A stretch of DNA of 64,000 nucleotides from Pseudoxanthomonas sp. (GCF_035999195.1 NZ_DASYGY010000009.1:558001-622000), one strand, 5' to 3'. Counted from the first letter of the stretch, positions 22,599-32,120 are shown. Notes: a model not told the origin generated them from the sequence alone. Made by a program: numbers and translations.

Positions 22599-24461
22599 TC
22601 AGCCCGCGCCCAATGCGCGGGCGACCTGGTAGGTCACCAGCGAAGCCAGGTAGGCCAGTGCGAACAGATAGAACGCCGCGAAGCCCATCTGCTTCCACGA
22701 GTTGGTCTCGCGCTTGATGGTGGCCAGCGTGGAGATGCACATCGGCGCATAGATGAACCAGACGAGCAGCGATAGCGCGGTGGCCAGCGACCAGCCGTCG
22801 CTGATGACCGGGGTCAGCGCCTGGATGGCGGCGTCATCGTCCGCGGCGGAGAGCGCGTAGATCGTCGCCAGCGAGGCGACCGCCACTTCGCGCGCGGCAA
22901 GGCCGGGAATCAACGCGATGCAGATCTGCCAGTTGAAGCCGAGCGGCGCGAAGAACACCGCCATGGCATGGCCGATGCGACCGGCGAAGCTGTAGTCGAT
23001 CGCTGGACCCGCCGCGTCCGCCGGCGGCGCCGGAAAGTTCAGAAGGAACCACAGCAGGATGGTCAGCGCCAGGATGATGCCGCCGACGCGCTTGAGGAAG
23101 ATCATCGCGCGCTCGTACAGGCCGATCAGCAGGTCGCGCGGGTGCGGGATGCGGTACGACGGCAGTTCCAGCAGCAGCGCGTGCTCGCCCTTGTCCCGGC
23201 GCCACTTCTTCATCACCCAGGACACCAGCAGCGCGCTGAGGATCCCGGCCGCATACAGGCCGAACAGCACCAGTCCCTGCTGGTTGAAGATGCCGACCTT
23301 CTCGTTCGGCACGAAGGCGCCGATCAGCAGCGCATACACCGGCAGGCGCGCCGAGCAGGTCATGAGCGGCGCCACCAGAATCGTCGCCAGCCGGTCGCGC
23401 GGATCCTGGATGCTGCGCGTGGCCATGATGCCGGGGATGGCGCAGGCGAAGCTCGACAGCAGCGGGATGAACGAACGGCCCGACAGGCCGGCCGATGCCA
23501 TCATGCGGTCCAGCAGGAAGGCCGCACGCGGCAGGTAGCCGCTCTCTTCCAACGCCAGGATGAAGGCGAACAGGATCAGGATCTGCGGCAGGAAGATGAC
23601 CACGCCGCCGAGGCCGGCGATGATGCCGTCGACCAGCAGGCTGGCGAGCGGACCTTCCGGCAACGCACCGCCCGCCCACTCGCCCAGCGCACCGGTGCCG
23701 GCGTCGATCAGATCCATCAGCGGGGTGGCCCAGGCATAGACCGCCTGGAAGATCAGGAACATCACCACCGCCAGCGCCAGCAATCCGAACACCGGATGCA
23801 GCAGCCAGCGGTCCAGCGCATCGTCGATCTTCGCCGTGCGCGTGGGCATGGTGACCGCCAGCGACAACAGGCGACGGGTTTCCGCATGCAGGTCGGCGCC
23901 TTCGGCCAGGTGCGCACGCGGTTCGCGCGGATGCGCAGCGACCGCGTCGATGCGTTCGACCAGCGCACGCGCGCCGCCATGCTTCACCGCGATGGTCTCG
24001 ACCACCGGCACGCCCAGTTCGCGCTCCAGCGCGGCCAGGTCGATGGTGATGCCGCGACGCTGGGCCGCATCCATCATGTTGACCGCCAGGATCATCGGCT
24101 TGCCGAGCTGGCGCACTTCCAGCGCGAACCGCAGGTGCAGGCGCAGGTTGGTGGCATCCACCACGCAGACCAGCACGTCCGGCGCGGATTCACCCGGATA
24201 GAAGCCGCGGCAGACGTCGCGGGTGACCGCCTCGTCCAGGCTGGCGGCGTGCAGGCTATAGGCCCCCGGCAGATCGAGCACGGCGTAGTGGCGCCCGGAC
24301 GCCGACGAATGCAGCCGGCCTTCCTTGCGTTCGACCGTGACGCCGGCGTAGTTGGCCACTTTCTGCCGGCTGCCGGTCAACTGGTTGAACAGCGCGGTCT
24401 TGCCGCAATTCGGATTGCCGACCAGCGCCAAGCGCAGTGTCGCTGCCTCGGCCGCGCTCAT
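22599..24461 (-). CDS. feoB: ferrous iron transporter FeoB
   Basis: Inner-membrane Fe(II) uptake protein of 620 residues. The cytoplasmic G domain shows G1 GNPNCGKT (15-22), the switch region around NYAGVTVERKEG, G3 DLPGAYSL and G4 NMMD. The membrane part carries two Gate-type blocks, including LLSSFACAIPGIMATRSI and IPGLAAREVAVASLATIY. The start at 24461 overlaps feoA (ATGA). The protein is somewhat shorter than the roughly 770 residues of E. coli FeoB, as in the compact forms of many xanthomonads. Ferrous iron supply would be Fur-controlled, see the Fur box upstream of feoA. Confidence 0.95.
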   Translation of the reverse strand: MSAAEAATLRLALVGNPNCGKTALFNQLTGSRQKVANYAGVTVERKEGRLHSSASGRHYAVLDLPGAYSLHAASLDEAVTRDVCRGFYPGESAPDVLVCVVDATNLRLHLRFALEVRQLGKPMILAVNMMDAAQRRGITIDLAALERELGVPVVETIAVKHGGARALVERIDAVAAHPREPRAHLAEGADLHAETRRLLSLAVTMPTRTAKIDDALDRWLLHPVFGLLALAVVMFLIFQAVYAWATPLMDLIDAGTGALGEWAGGALPEGPLASLLVDGIIAGLGGVVIFLPQILILFAFILALEESGYLPRAAFLLDRMMASAGLSGRSFIPLLSSFACAIPGIMATRSIQDPRDRLATILVAPLMTCSARLPVYALLIGAFVPNEKVGIFNQQGLVLFGLYAAGILSALLVSWVMKKWRRDKGEHALLLELPSYRIPHPRDLLIGLYERAMIFLKRVGGIILALTILLWFLLNFPAPPADAAGPAIDYSFAGRIGHAMAVFFAPLGFNWQICIALIPGLAAREVAVASLATIYALSAADDDAAIQALTPVISDGWSLATALSLLVWFIYAPMCISTLATIKRETNSWKQMGFAAFYLFALAYLASLVTYQVARALGAG

Positions 24462-24703
24462 GCCACCGCTCCGTTGCGCAGACGCACGCGGGCCGCTTCG
24501 GAGCGGCGCAGCGCGAACCGGGTGAAGCCGACCTGCACCAGCAGCGGCTCGGCGCCCAGCGGCCCCTTGGCCACCACTTCGACCTCCTCGCCATTGACGA
24601 AGCCCAGTTCGCGCAGGCGACGGGCGATGGTGTCCTGCGGACCGTGGTCTTCGACACTCTCGACGATGGCGGGGGTACGCCAGGGAAGTTCGGTCAGGAT
24701 CAC
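24458..24703 (-). CDS. feoA: FeoA, ferrous iron transport accessory protein
   Basis: An 81-residue SH3-like protein (RRLRELGFVNGEEVEVVAKG and VRLRNGAVA) typical of FeoA, a small cytoplasmic partner that modulates FeoB. It is the first gene of feoA-feoB-small Cys-rich protein, all overlapping or nearly so. A Fur box and a good -10 element lie directly upstream. Confidence 0.93.
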   Translation of the reverse strand: MILTELPWRTPAIVESVEDHGPQDTIARRLRELGFVNGEEVEVVAKGPLGAEPLLVQVGFTRFALRRSEAARVRLRNGAVA

Positions 24704-24715
24704 GCGCAGGCCTCA

Positions 24716-24737
24716 AATGCGAATTGTTCTCATTGTA
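24716..24737 (-). promoter_or_regulatory. Fur box over the feoA promoter
   Basis: AATGCGAATTGTTCTCATT (24716-24734) is a 19-bp imperfect palindrome close to the Fur consensus, with AATG and CATT ends. On the minus strand TACAAT (24737-24732) overlaps it and suits a -10 element, so iron-loaded Fur would block transcription of feoAB. Confidence 0.75.
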
Positions 24738-24811
24738 GCATCGCCGCACTGCACGACGGCCGCAACGCACCGTGCCGCTATCATTCGGCGACTTCGCAGG
24801 AAACGGCAGGC

Positions 24812-25615
24812 ATGGCGGCCCCCCCGCAGGAACATCCCCTCTCGCTGACCCGGTCGGGCGCCGTGGCGCGCCTGCGCCTGGATCGCCCTACCCTCCACAA
24901 CGCCTTCGACGCCGCCCTCATCGCGGCGCTGACGTCCACGCTCGAGCAGGTCGGCGCCGATGACGGCGTCCGTGTCGTCGTGCTGGAAGGCAGCGGCGCC
25001 TCGTTCTCGGCCGGGGCCGACCTCAACTGGATGCGCGGCATGGCCTCGGCCAGCGAAGCGGCCAACCGCGACGACGCCCTCGCCCTGGCCCGCCTGATGC
25101 GCACGCTGGACGAACTGCCCAAGCCCACGATCGCCCGCGTCCATGGCGCCGCATTCGGCGGCGGCGTGGGTCTGGTGGCCTGCTGCGACATCGCCATCGG
25201 CGTGCCCGAGGCGAAGTTCGGCCTGACCGAGAGCAAGCTGGGCCTGCTGCCGGCGGTGATCTCGCCGTACGTCATCGCCGCCATCGGGCCGCGCGAGGCG
25301 CGTCGCTGGTTCGCCACCGCCGAGATCTTCGACGCCGCCACCGCGCTGCGGATCGGACTGCTGCACGACGTGGTCGCCGCGGACGCCCTCGACGCCGCGA
25401 TCGAGCGGCAGATCGCGCTGCTGCTGAAGGCCGGGCCGCACGCGGCGGCCGGTGCGAAGCGACTGGTGGCGCGCGTGGCCGCCGGTGCCGACCGCGATCG
25501 CGTGGACGCCGACAACGCCGACCTGATCGCCAGCCTGCGCGTATCGCCGGAAGGCCAGGAAGGGCTGTCGGCCTTCCTCGACAAGCGCGCACCGGCATGG
25601 ACCACCAAGGAGTAA
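24812..25615 (+). CDS. liuC: methylglutaconyl-CoA hydratase (enoyl-CoA hydratase family)
   Basis: Hydrates 3-methylglutaconyl-CoA to HMG-CoA in leucine breakdown. The 267-residue crotonase-fold protein shows GASFSAGADLNWMRGM (oxyanion loop), HGAAFGGGVGLVACCDIAIG and TESKLGLLPAVISPYVI with the conserved Glu pair. The specific assignment rests on its place between MCC subunits and on the NWM/LLPAVISP signature shared with known LiuC. It starts an operon: VOC gene 4 bp downstream, then liuD, a lipoprotein, liuE and a GGDEF-EAL gene, with overlaps from the VOC gene onward. Confidence 0.9.
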   Translation: MAAPPQEHPLSLTRSGAVARLRLDRPTLHNAFDAALIAALTSTLEQVGADDGVRVVVLEGSGASFSAGADLNWMRGMASASEAANRDDALALARLMRTLDELPKPTIARVHGAAFGGGVGLVACCDIAIGVPEAKFGLTESKLGLLPAVISPYVIAAIGPREARRWFATAEIFDAATALRIGLLHDVVAADALDAAIERQIALLLKAGPHAAAGAKRLVARVAAGADRDRVDADNADLIASLRVSPEGQEGLSAFLDKRAPAWTTKE

Positions 25616-25619
25616 GCCG

Positions 25620-26021
25620 ATGATCGACCATCTGGGCATCGAAGTCGCCGATTACGCACGCAGCCGCGCTTTCTACGAACGTGTGCTGGCCACGCTCGGC
25701 CATGGCGTCGTCATGGAGGTGACGCGCGAGATGAGTGGCGGCTATGAAGGCTGCGGCTTCGGCCCGCCGGGACGCCCGCAGTTCTGGGTCGGCAAGGGAA
25801 GCGGCAAGCCCGGCAGCGGATCCCATATCGCCTTCAGCGCGCAGACCCGTGCCCAGGTGGACGCCTTCCACACGGCGGCACTGTCTGCCGGCGCACGCGA
25901 CAACGGCGCGCCCGGCCTGCGCCCGCATTACCACCCGAATTACTACGGCGCCTTCGCCATCGATCCGGACGGCCACAACATCGAGGCCGTCTGCCACCTT
26001 CCCGCGGAAATCGAGCCCTAA
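25620..26021 (+). CDS. VOC (glyoxalase/dioxygenase fold) protein
   Basis: A 133-residue vicinal-oxygen-chelate protein: the first module begins MIDHLGIEVADYARSRAFYE, the second HIAFSAQTRAQVDAFHTAAL, and the C-terminus FAIDPDGHNIEAV provides the expected metal-ligand region. It lies between liuC and liuD, four bases after the first and overlapping the second by one base, so it is part of the operon. A detoxifying or accessory role is likely but not defined. Confidence 0.8.
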   Translation: MIDHLGIEVADYARSRAFYERVLATLGHGVVMEVTREMSGGYEGCGFGPPGRPQFWVGKGSGKPGSGSHIAFSAQTRAQVDAFHTAALSAGARDNGAPGLRPHYHPNYYGAFAIDPDGHNIEAVCHLPAEIEP

Positions 26022-28012
26022 TGTTCTCCAAGATCCTGATCGCCAACCGCGGCGAAATCGCCTGCCGTGTCATCCGTACCTGTCGCCGGCTGGGCATCCG
26101 TACGGTCGCCGTCTATTCCGAGGCCGATGCCGATGCGCAGCAAGTGCGCCAGGCGGACGAAGCGGTGCTGATCGGCGGTCCGCGCCCGGCCGACAGTTAC
26201 CTGCGCGGCGACGTCATTCTCGATGCCGCGAAGCGGACCGGTGCCCAGGCCATCCATCCGGGGTACGGCTTCCTGTCCGAGAACGCCGACTTCGCCGATG
26301 CCGTCGTGGCCGCCGGCATGGTGTTCATCGGCCCGTCCGGCACGTCGATGCGCAAGATGGGCAGCAAGGCTGGCGCCAAGGAACTGATGGACGCCGCCGG
26401 TGTGCCGGTCGTGCCCGGCTACACCGGCGAGGACCAGTCGCCGAACACGCTGTCGCGCGAAGCCGCCCGCATCGGCTTCCCGCTGATGATCAAGGCTGCG
26501 CACGGCGGCGGCGGCAAGGGCATGCGCGTGGTGCACCGGCTGGAGGACTTCATCGGCCAGCTGGAAAGCTGCCAGCGCGAAGCGGCCAATGCCTTCGGCC
26601 GCGACCGCGTGCTGCTGGAGCGTTACGTGCAGTCGCCGCGCCACATCGAGATCCAAGTGTTCGCCGACACGCACGGCCACACGCTGCACCTCAACGAACG
26701 CGAGTGCTCGGCCCAGCGCCGCTACCAGAAGGTGCTGGAGGAGTCGCCATCGCCGTTCCTCACGCCCGCGCTGCGCACCGCCATGGGCGATGCCGCGGTG
26801 AAGGCGGCGCAGGCCATCGACTACGCCAATGCGGGCACGGTGGAGTTCATCGTCGATCCAGAAGGCCGGTTCTACTTCATGGAGATCAACACCCGCCTGC
26901 AGGTGGAGCATCCGGTCACCGAAATGGTCACCGGACTGGACCTGGTGGAATGGCAACTGCGCGTGGCGGCGGGCGAGCCGTTGCCGCTGACGCAGGACGC
27001 CATCGCGCAGCGCGGCCATGCCATCGAGGTGCGCCTGTACGCGGAAGATCCGGAAGCCGGCTTCCTGCCCGGCTCCGGACGGCTCGAATCGCTGGTGCTG
27101 CCCACGCCGTCCGCCGACGTCCGCCTCGATGGCGGCGTGATCGAAGGCGACGTGGTGACCATCTTCTACGACCCGATGATCGCCAAGCTGATCGTCTGGG
27201 GCGAGGATCGTCCCAACGCGCTGGCGCGGCTGCGCGAGGCGCTGGCCGACTGCGACATCGTCGGGCCCAAGTCGAACATCGGCTTCCTCGAACAGCTGGT
27301 CCGGCATCCGGCCGTGGTGGAGGGCCGCATCGACACCGGCTACCTCGACCGGCACCTGGACGAGTTCATGCCGGCGCCGTCGCTGACCCCGGACCTGCAG
27401 GTGGCCGCGTCGGTTGCGGTGCTGCTGGAACAGGAAACGTCGGCCCGGCGCGACGCCGCGGCCTCCGGTGATCCCGGCTCGCCCTGGGCGGCCGCCGATG
27501 GCTGGCGCCTGGGCCATGCCGGACGCCGGCCGCTGGCCTTCCAGCACCGCGACCAGCGCTGGGAGACGCTCGGGCACGGCCATGCGGGCCGTTACGTCGT
27601 CGAGATCGAGGGCACGGCGCATCCGGTCGACGGCGCCCGCCTGACCGCTGGCCTGCTCGAGTTGCGTATCCATGATCAGGCACGCCGCTTGCGCATCCAC
27701 CGCCGTGGCCGTCGGCTGACCCTTCACGACGGCGAACGGCGCGCAACGCTGGAGGTCCTGCCTGCGTACCAGCGTACGGCGGGCGGCGACAGCGTCGGCG
27801 ACGGGCGCATCATCGCGCCGATGCCCGGTCGCGTGGTGGTGGTGAAGACACGAGCGGGGGACAGTGTGGACGCAGGACAGGAATTGCTGGTGATGGAGGC
27901 GATGAAGATGGAACTCGCCATCAGGGCCCCCCGCGCCGGCGTGGTGGCCGAACTGCGCGCCGCGGCCGGGGATTTCGTCGAGGCCGACACCGTCCTGGTA
28001 GCGCTCGAGTGA
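26021..28012 (+). CDS. liuD: methylcrotonyl-CoA carboxylase, biotin-containing (alpha) subunit
   Basis: Carboxylates its own biotin with ATP and bicarbonate and passes the group to LiuB. The 663-residue protein has a biotin carboxylase domain (KILIANRGEIACRVIRTCRR at the N-terminus, HGGGGKGMRVV for ATP, FMEINTRLQVEHPVTEMVTG) and a C-terminal biotinyl domain with EAMKMEL, K629 being the biotinylation site. Length and arrangement are typical of MCC alpha. Its start overlaps the VOC stop (TAATG), and its stop overlaps the GTG of the following lipoprotein gene. Confidence 0.94.
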   Translation: MFSKILIANRGEIACRVIRTCRRLGIRTVAVYSEADADAQQVRQADEAVLIGGPRPADSYLRGDVILDAAKRTGAQAIHPGYGFLSENADFADAVVAAGMVFIGPSGTSMRKMGSKAGAKELMDAAGVPVVPGYTGEDQSPNTLSREAARIGFPLMIKAAHGGGGKGMRVVHRLEDFIGQLESCQREAANAFGRDRVLLERYVQSPRHIEIQVFADTHGHTLHLNERECSAQRRYQKVLEESPSPFLTPALRTAMGDAAVKAAQAIDYANAGTVEFIVDPEGRFYFMEINTRLQVEHPVTEMVTGLDLVEWQLRVAAGEPLPLTQDAIAQRGHAIEVRLYAEDPEAGFLPGSGRLESLVLPTPSADVRLDGGVIEGDVVTIFYDPMIAKLIVWGEDRPNALARLREALADCDIVGPKSNIGFLEQLVRHPAVVEGRIDTGYLDRHLDEFMPAPSLTPDLQVAASVAVLLEQETSARRDAAASGDPGSPWAAADGWRLGHAGRRPLAFQHRDQRWETLGHGHAGRYVVEIEGTAHPVDGARLTAGLLELRIHDQARRLRIHRRGRRLTLHDGERRATLEVLPAYQRTAGGDSVGDGRIIAPMPGRVVVVKTRAGDSVDAGQELLVMEAMKMELAIRAPRAGVVAELRAAAGDFVEADTVLVALE

Positions 28013-28638
28013 GGTCTGCAGCGCGGACCTCGTGGCGTGTGGCGGCGGTCCTGCTGGTGGCCTGCACCCTGGGCGGTTGCGTCATGTTCGAACAACCGCC
28101 GGCACCGCTGACTTGCGACCCCGCCCTGGTCGGACGCTGGATCCCGCTGCCCGACAGCCCGCAGGACCGCGTGCCGCTGGGCAAGGACGATCATGCGGAC
28201 GTGGATGCCGCCTGCCGGGTGCGCCTGCGCGACGGTGCGCGCGCCCAGGCGCCGGAGTTCGACGCGCTGGGATTCGAGCTGGACGGCGAACGCTACCTGG
28301 CCTTGGGCTTCAAGGAGCTGGAGGGCCTGTTCGCCACCGGCCAGGCCGGCGCGCCGCCCATCCCGAAAGGCATGCCGGCCGGCGCGGTCACACTGCTGAA
28401 ATACCGCATTCGCGACGATACGCTGCAGATCGCGATGCTCGACACGGTGGACATCATGCAACGCGTGCAGCAGGGAACCTTGAAGGCGCGCGAGGCCGAC
28501 GCCAGTACCTACGTGTTCGAAGGCAGGCCCGAGCAGCTGCGCCGGTTGCTGCGGTCCGAGCCCGCGCTGTTCGACGCCTTCGATGGCCGCGACAGGACGC
28601 TGCGCATGCGCCGCGCCAAGGACGGGAAACGGTCATGA
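28009..28638 (+). CDS. lipoprotein of unknown function in the liu operon
   Basis: A 209-residue protein starting with GTG that overlaps the liuD stop (GTGA). A signal segment (VAAVLLVACTLGGCVMF) ends in the lipobox LGGC, predicting a lipid-anchored envelope protein. The mature part contains no motif I recognise. It ends by overlapping liuE (ATGA). An envelope lipoprotein inside a cytoplasmic catabolic operon is unexpected; coupling suggests coexpression, but no function can be assigned. Confidence 0.75.
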   Translation: MRSAARTSWRVAAVLLVACTLGGCVMFEQPPAPLTCDPALVGRWIPLPDSPQDRVPLGKDDHADVDAACRVRLRDGARAQAPEFDALGFELDGERYLALGFKELEGLFATGQAGAPPIPKGMPAGAVTLLKYRIRDDTLQIAMLDTVDIMQRVQQGTLKAREADASTYVFEGRPEQLRRLLRSEPALFDAFDGRDRTLRMRRAKDGKRS

Positions 28639-29549
28639 ACGCCCTGCCCTCCTCCACCGCCGATTTCGTCCGCATCGTCGAGGTGGGGCCGCGCGACGGC
28701 CTGCAGAACGAGAAGACCCTCGTCGCCACCGCCGACAAGGTGGAACTGATCGACCGGCTGTCGCGCACCGGCCTGCTCAGCATCGAGGCCACCAGCTTCG
28801 TCAGCCCCAAGTGGGTGCCGCAGCTGGCCGACGCCGCCGAGGTGTTCGCGGCCATCCAGCGACGGCCCGGCACGGCCTATCCCGTGCTGGTGCCGAATGA
28901 GACCGGCTACGACCGTGCGCGCGCCGTCGGCGTCGAGGAAGTGGCGGTGTTCACGGCCGCGTCCGAGGCGTTCAACCGCAAGAACATCAACGCCTCCATC
29001 GACGAATCCATCGAACGGTTCCGCCCGGTACTCGAGCGCGCCGCCGCCGATGGCGTGAAGGTACGCGGCTACGTCTCCACCGTGCTCGGCTGTCCCTACC
29101 AGGGGGAGGTGCCCGTCGCCGACGTGGTGCGCGTGGCGCGTCAGCTGCATGCGATGGGCTGCTACGAAATCTCGCTGGGCGACACCATCGGCGTCGGCAC
29201 GCCACGCAAGGCGGCCGACATGCTGTCGGCGGTCGCCGCCGAGGTGCCGATGCCCGCGCTGGCCGTGCATTTCCACGACACCTACGGGCAGGCCCTGGCG
29301 AACATCCTGGCCTGTCTCGACGTCGGCGTGCGCGTGGTGGACTCGGCCGTCTCCGGCGCAGGCGGTTGCCCGTACGCCAAGGGGGCCAGCGGCAACGTCG
29401 CCAGCGAGGACGTCGTCTACCTGCTGCACGGCCTCGGACTGCGCACCGGCGTGGATCTGGACCTGCTGGCGGATACCGGCCGCTGGCTGTCGACCCGGCT
29501 CGGGCGCGAGACCGGCAGCCGGGTCGGCAAGGCGCTGGCGGCCGCATGA
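28635..29549 (+). CDS. liuE: hydroxymethylglutaryl-CoA lyase
   Basis: Cleaves HMG-CoA to acetyl-CoA and acetoacetate, the last step of leucine degradation. The 304-residue TIM-barrel protein has VEVGPRDGLQNE at the start of the barrel, FHDTYGQALANI with the metal-binding His residues, and the signature SGAGGCPYAKGASGNVASED with the catalytic cysteine. The start overlaps the lipoprotein gene and the stop overlaps the GGDEF-EAL gene, both by four bases. Confidence 0.94.
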   Translation: MNALPSSTADFVRIVEVGPRDGLQNEKTLVATADKVELIDRLSRTGLLSIEATSFVSPKWVPQLADAAEVFAAIQRRPGTAYPVLVPNETGYDRARAVGVEEVAVFTAASEAFNRKNINASIDESIERFRPVLERAAADGVKVRGYVSTVLGCPYQGEVPVADVVRVARQLHAMGCYEISLGDTIGVGTPRKAADMLSAVAAEVPMPALAVHFHDTYGQALANILACLDVGVRVVDSAVSGAGGCPYAKGASGNVASEDVVYLLHGLGLRTGVDLDLLADTGRWLSTRLGRETGSRVGKALAAA

Positions 29550-32095
29550 GCCAGAGGCCGGCCAGCGACATCGAGGTGATGGCGCTGGTCGCCGCGCTCG
29601 AACGCGCGGGCACGGCCGATGGCCCCCACGCCGACCTGCTCCGCCAGGCACGCGAGGCACTGCTGGCCAAGCAGCACGAGGCGGACACCGAGCGTTCGCG
29701 CTACCGCAACCTGTTCGACGCCGTGCCCGACCCGGTCAGCATCATCGCCGAGGACGGCACCATCCTGGACCTCAACAAGGCCGGTATGCTGGCCTACAAG
29801 CGGCCTCGCGAGGAAATCGTCGGCCGCAACATCAACGTGCTTAACCCCGACCTGCCGCGCGACCACCTGGTGCCGGTGTGGGAAACGCTCAACCGCGGCG
29901 AGACCTACGTGATCGAGGTCACCAACATGCGCGGCGACGGCACCCGCTTCCCGGTGGAAGTGCACTCGGCCAACATCAGCTTCGATGGCCGCAAGGCGAT
30001 CGTCGCCGTGGCCCGCGACATCAGCAGCCGCCGCCTGGCGGAGCTGCGTTACCGCGAACTGATGGAGACCATCGACAAGGGCATCGTGGTGCACAACCGC
30101 GATCTGGAAGTGCAGTACTGCAATGGCGCGGCGATGCGCATCTTCGGCATCCGCGAGGACCAGCGGGCCGACCAGGAGCTGGCGATGGGCCGCTGGCATA
30201 TCGTCGACGAGCACGGGCGCGAGATGGCGCGCCACGAACTGCCCGCCCAGCGCGCGCTCGACAGCGGGCACATGATCGAAAGCGTGCTGCTCGGCCTGTA
30301 CCACCGCGAGAAGAAACAGCTGCTGTGGCTCACCGCCACCTCGGTGCCGCAGTTCGCCCCCGGCGCCAGTACGCCATCGCAGGTCACCACGCTGTTCAGC
30401 GACGTCACCGAACTCAAGCGCGACAGCGCGCTGTTCGACCGCGCGCAGTCGCTGGCGCACATCGGCGGCTGGGAATGGGACCTGGGGCGCGACCGCATGT
30501 ACCTGACCGACGAGGCCCAGCGCATCCTCGGCGCGGCGCGGGCGCTGGTCACCATGGACGACATGCTGTCGTGCCTGCGCGAGACCGACCGCCGCCGCCT
30601 GCGCGGCGCGCTGGACCTGATCACCGCCGGTGGCCAGGGCTTCGACATGGAACTGCAGGGCACCCAGGCCGACGGCCATCCGTTCTGGATCCGCGTGATC
30701 GGCGATGCCGAACCCGGCGATCCCGGCGCCTCGCGGATCACGGGCACCATGCAGGACATCTCGCAGGACAAGCAGGCCGAGGAGATGCTGCGCATCCAGG
30801 CGCGCACCGACCCGCTGACCGGGCTGATGAACCGCGACGCCGTGCTGACCGAGCTCGGCGCGCGGCTGGCCGACCCCGAGCGCGCGCGCGTCGCCGTGCT
30901 CTACATCGACCTGGACCGTTTCAAGATGGTCAACGACGTACTGGGCCACAACGCCGGCGACGAGTTGCTGGTGCAGGCGTCGGACCGCATCCGCGGCGCG
31001 GTGGGTACCGACGGCATGATCGCCCGTTTCGGCGGCGACGAATTCCTGGTGATCTGCGACGCCGGCCAGGATCCGCACCTGCCCGAAGCGATGGCGCATG
31101 CGGTGCTGGGCGCGTTCGCCGACGCCTTCCGCTTCGGCAAGGACGAGTTCGCCATCACCGCCAGCATCGGCCTGGCAGTGGCGCCGGAAGATGGCACCCG
31201 GCCGCAGCAGCTGATCCAGAATGCCGACATCGCGATGTACGACAGCAAGCATCGCGCGCGCAACGGCTGGCAGAGCTTCACCCAGGAACTGGCGCAGCGG
31301 CAGCAGGACCGGCTGCAGATCGAGACGCAGCTGCGGCGTGCCGTGGACAACGAGGAGTTCCGCCTCGTCTACCAGCCGCAGGTCGACCTGCGCAACGGCC
31401 GCATCATCGCCGGCGAGGCGCTGATCCGCTGGCAGAACCATCAGCTGGGCGAACTGCGGCCGGACGTGTTCATCAGCCACGCCGAAACCACCGGCGACAT
31501 CGTGCGCATCGGCAGCTGGGTGCTGCGCGAAGCCTGCCGCCAGGTGGCCGCGTGGCGCGACATGGGCCTGGGCATCGTGCGGGTGGCGGTCAACGTGTCG
31601 TACCGGCAGTTCGCCGGCGACGATCTCGCCGACCGGGTACGCGCCATCCTCGCCGAGTTCGACCTGCCCGGCAGCGCACTGGAGCTCGAGTTCACCGAAC
31701 GCGTGCTGATCGAGGACGCGCCGGCCACGCTGCGCACCTTCGCCGACCTGCGCCAGCTGGGCGTGTTGCTGACCATCGACGATTTCGGCGAGGGCTACAG
31801 CGCGCTCAACTACCTGCGCCGCCTGCCGATCCACGGCCTGAAACTGAGCCCGCTGTTCACCGAAGGCGTGCCGAACAACCGCTCCGACGTGGCGGTCTGC
31901 CAGGCGGTCTCGGCCATCGCCCGCAGCCTGGGCCTGGGCCTGGTGGCCGAAGGCGTGGAATCGGAAGCGCAGCGCCAGTTCCTGCTCAACCTCGGCGTGC
32001 CGGTCGGCCAGGGCTTCCTGTTCGCCCCCGGCCTGTCGCCGGACGAATTCGCGCGGCGCCTCGCCGATGCGCCGCTGGAACGCGTGCACGCCTGA
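29546..32095 (+). CDS. PAS-GGDEF-EAL cyclic-di-GMP signalling protein
   Basis: An 849-residue cytoplasmic protein without membrane segments. Three PAS-like sensor modules (about 48-160, 165-290, 295-412) precede a GGDEF domain (about 415-580) and an EAL domain (about 590-845). The cyclase signature GGDEF (496-500) is intact, but the inhibitory RxxD site is VGTD, so product feedback is probably absent. The phosphodiesterase keeps EAL (624-626), ELEFTE, IDDFGEGYS and VAEGVE; the usual LKID reads LKLS. Both activities are possible. Its ATG overlaps the liuE stop, so it is made from the leucine-degradation operon. The ligands of the PAS domains are unknown. Confidence 0.92.
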   Translation: MSQRPASDIEVMALVAALERAGTADGPHADLLRQAREALLAKQHEADTERSRYRNLFDAVPDPVSIIAEDGTILDLNKAGMLAYKRPREEIVGRNINVLNPDLPRDHLVPVWETLNRGETYVIEVTNMRGDGTRFPVEVHSANISFDGRKAIVAVARDISSRRLAELRYRELMETIDKGIVVHNRDLEVQYCNGAAMRIFGIREDQRADQELAMGRWHIVDEHGREMARHELPAQRALDSGHMIESVLLGLYHREKKQLLWLTATSVPQFAPGASTPSQVTTLFSDVTELKRDSALFDRAQSLAHIGGWEWDLGRDRMYLTDEAQRILGAARALVTMDDMLSCLRETDRRRLRGALDLITAGGQGFDMELQGTQADGHPFWIRVIGDAEPGDPGASRITGTMQDISQDKQAEEMLRIQARTDPLTGLMNRDAVLTELGARLADPERARVAVLYIDLDRFKMVNDVLGHNAGDELLVQASDRIRGAVGTDGMIARFGGDEFLVICDAGQDPHLPEAMAHAVLGAFADAFRFGKDEFAITASIGLAVAPEDGTRPQQLIQNADIAMYDSKHRARNGWQSFTQELAQRQQDRLQIETQLRRAVDNEEFRLVYQPQVDLRNGRIIAGEALIRWQNHQLGELRPDVFISHAETTGDIVRIGSWVLREACRQVAAWRDMGLGIVRVAVNVSYRQFAGDDLADRVRAILAEFDLPGSALELEFTERVLIEDAPATLRTFADLRQLGVLLTIDDFGEGYSALNYLRRLPIHGLKLSPLFTEGVPNNRSDVAVCQAVSAIARSLGLGLVAEGVESEAQRQFLLNLGVPVGQGFLFAPGLSPDEFARRLADAPLERVHA

Positions 32096-32120
32096 GCGGC
32101 GGGATACTTGGTCCGGCCGG

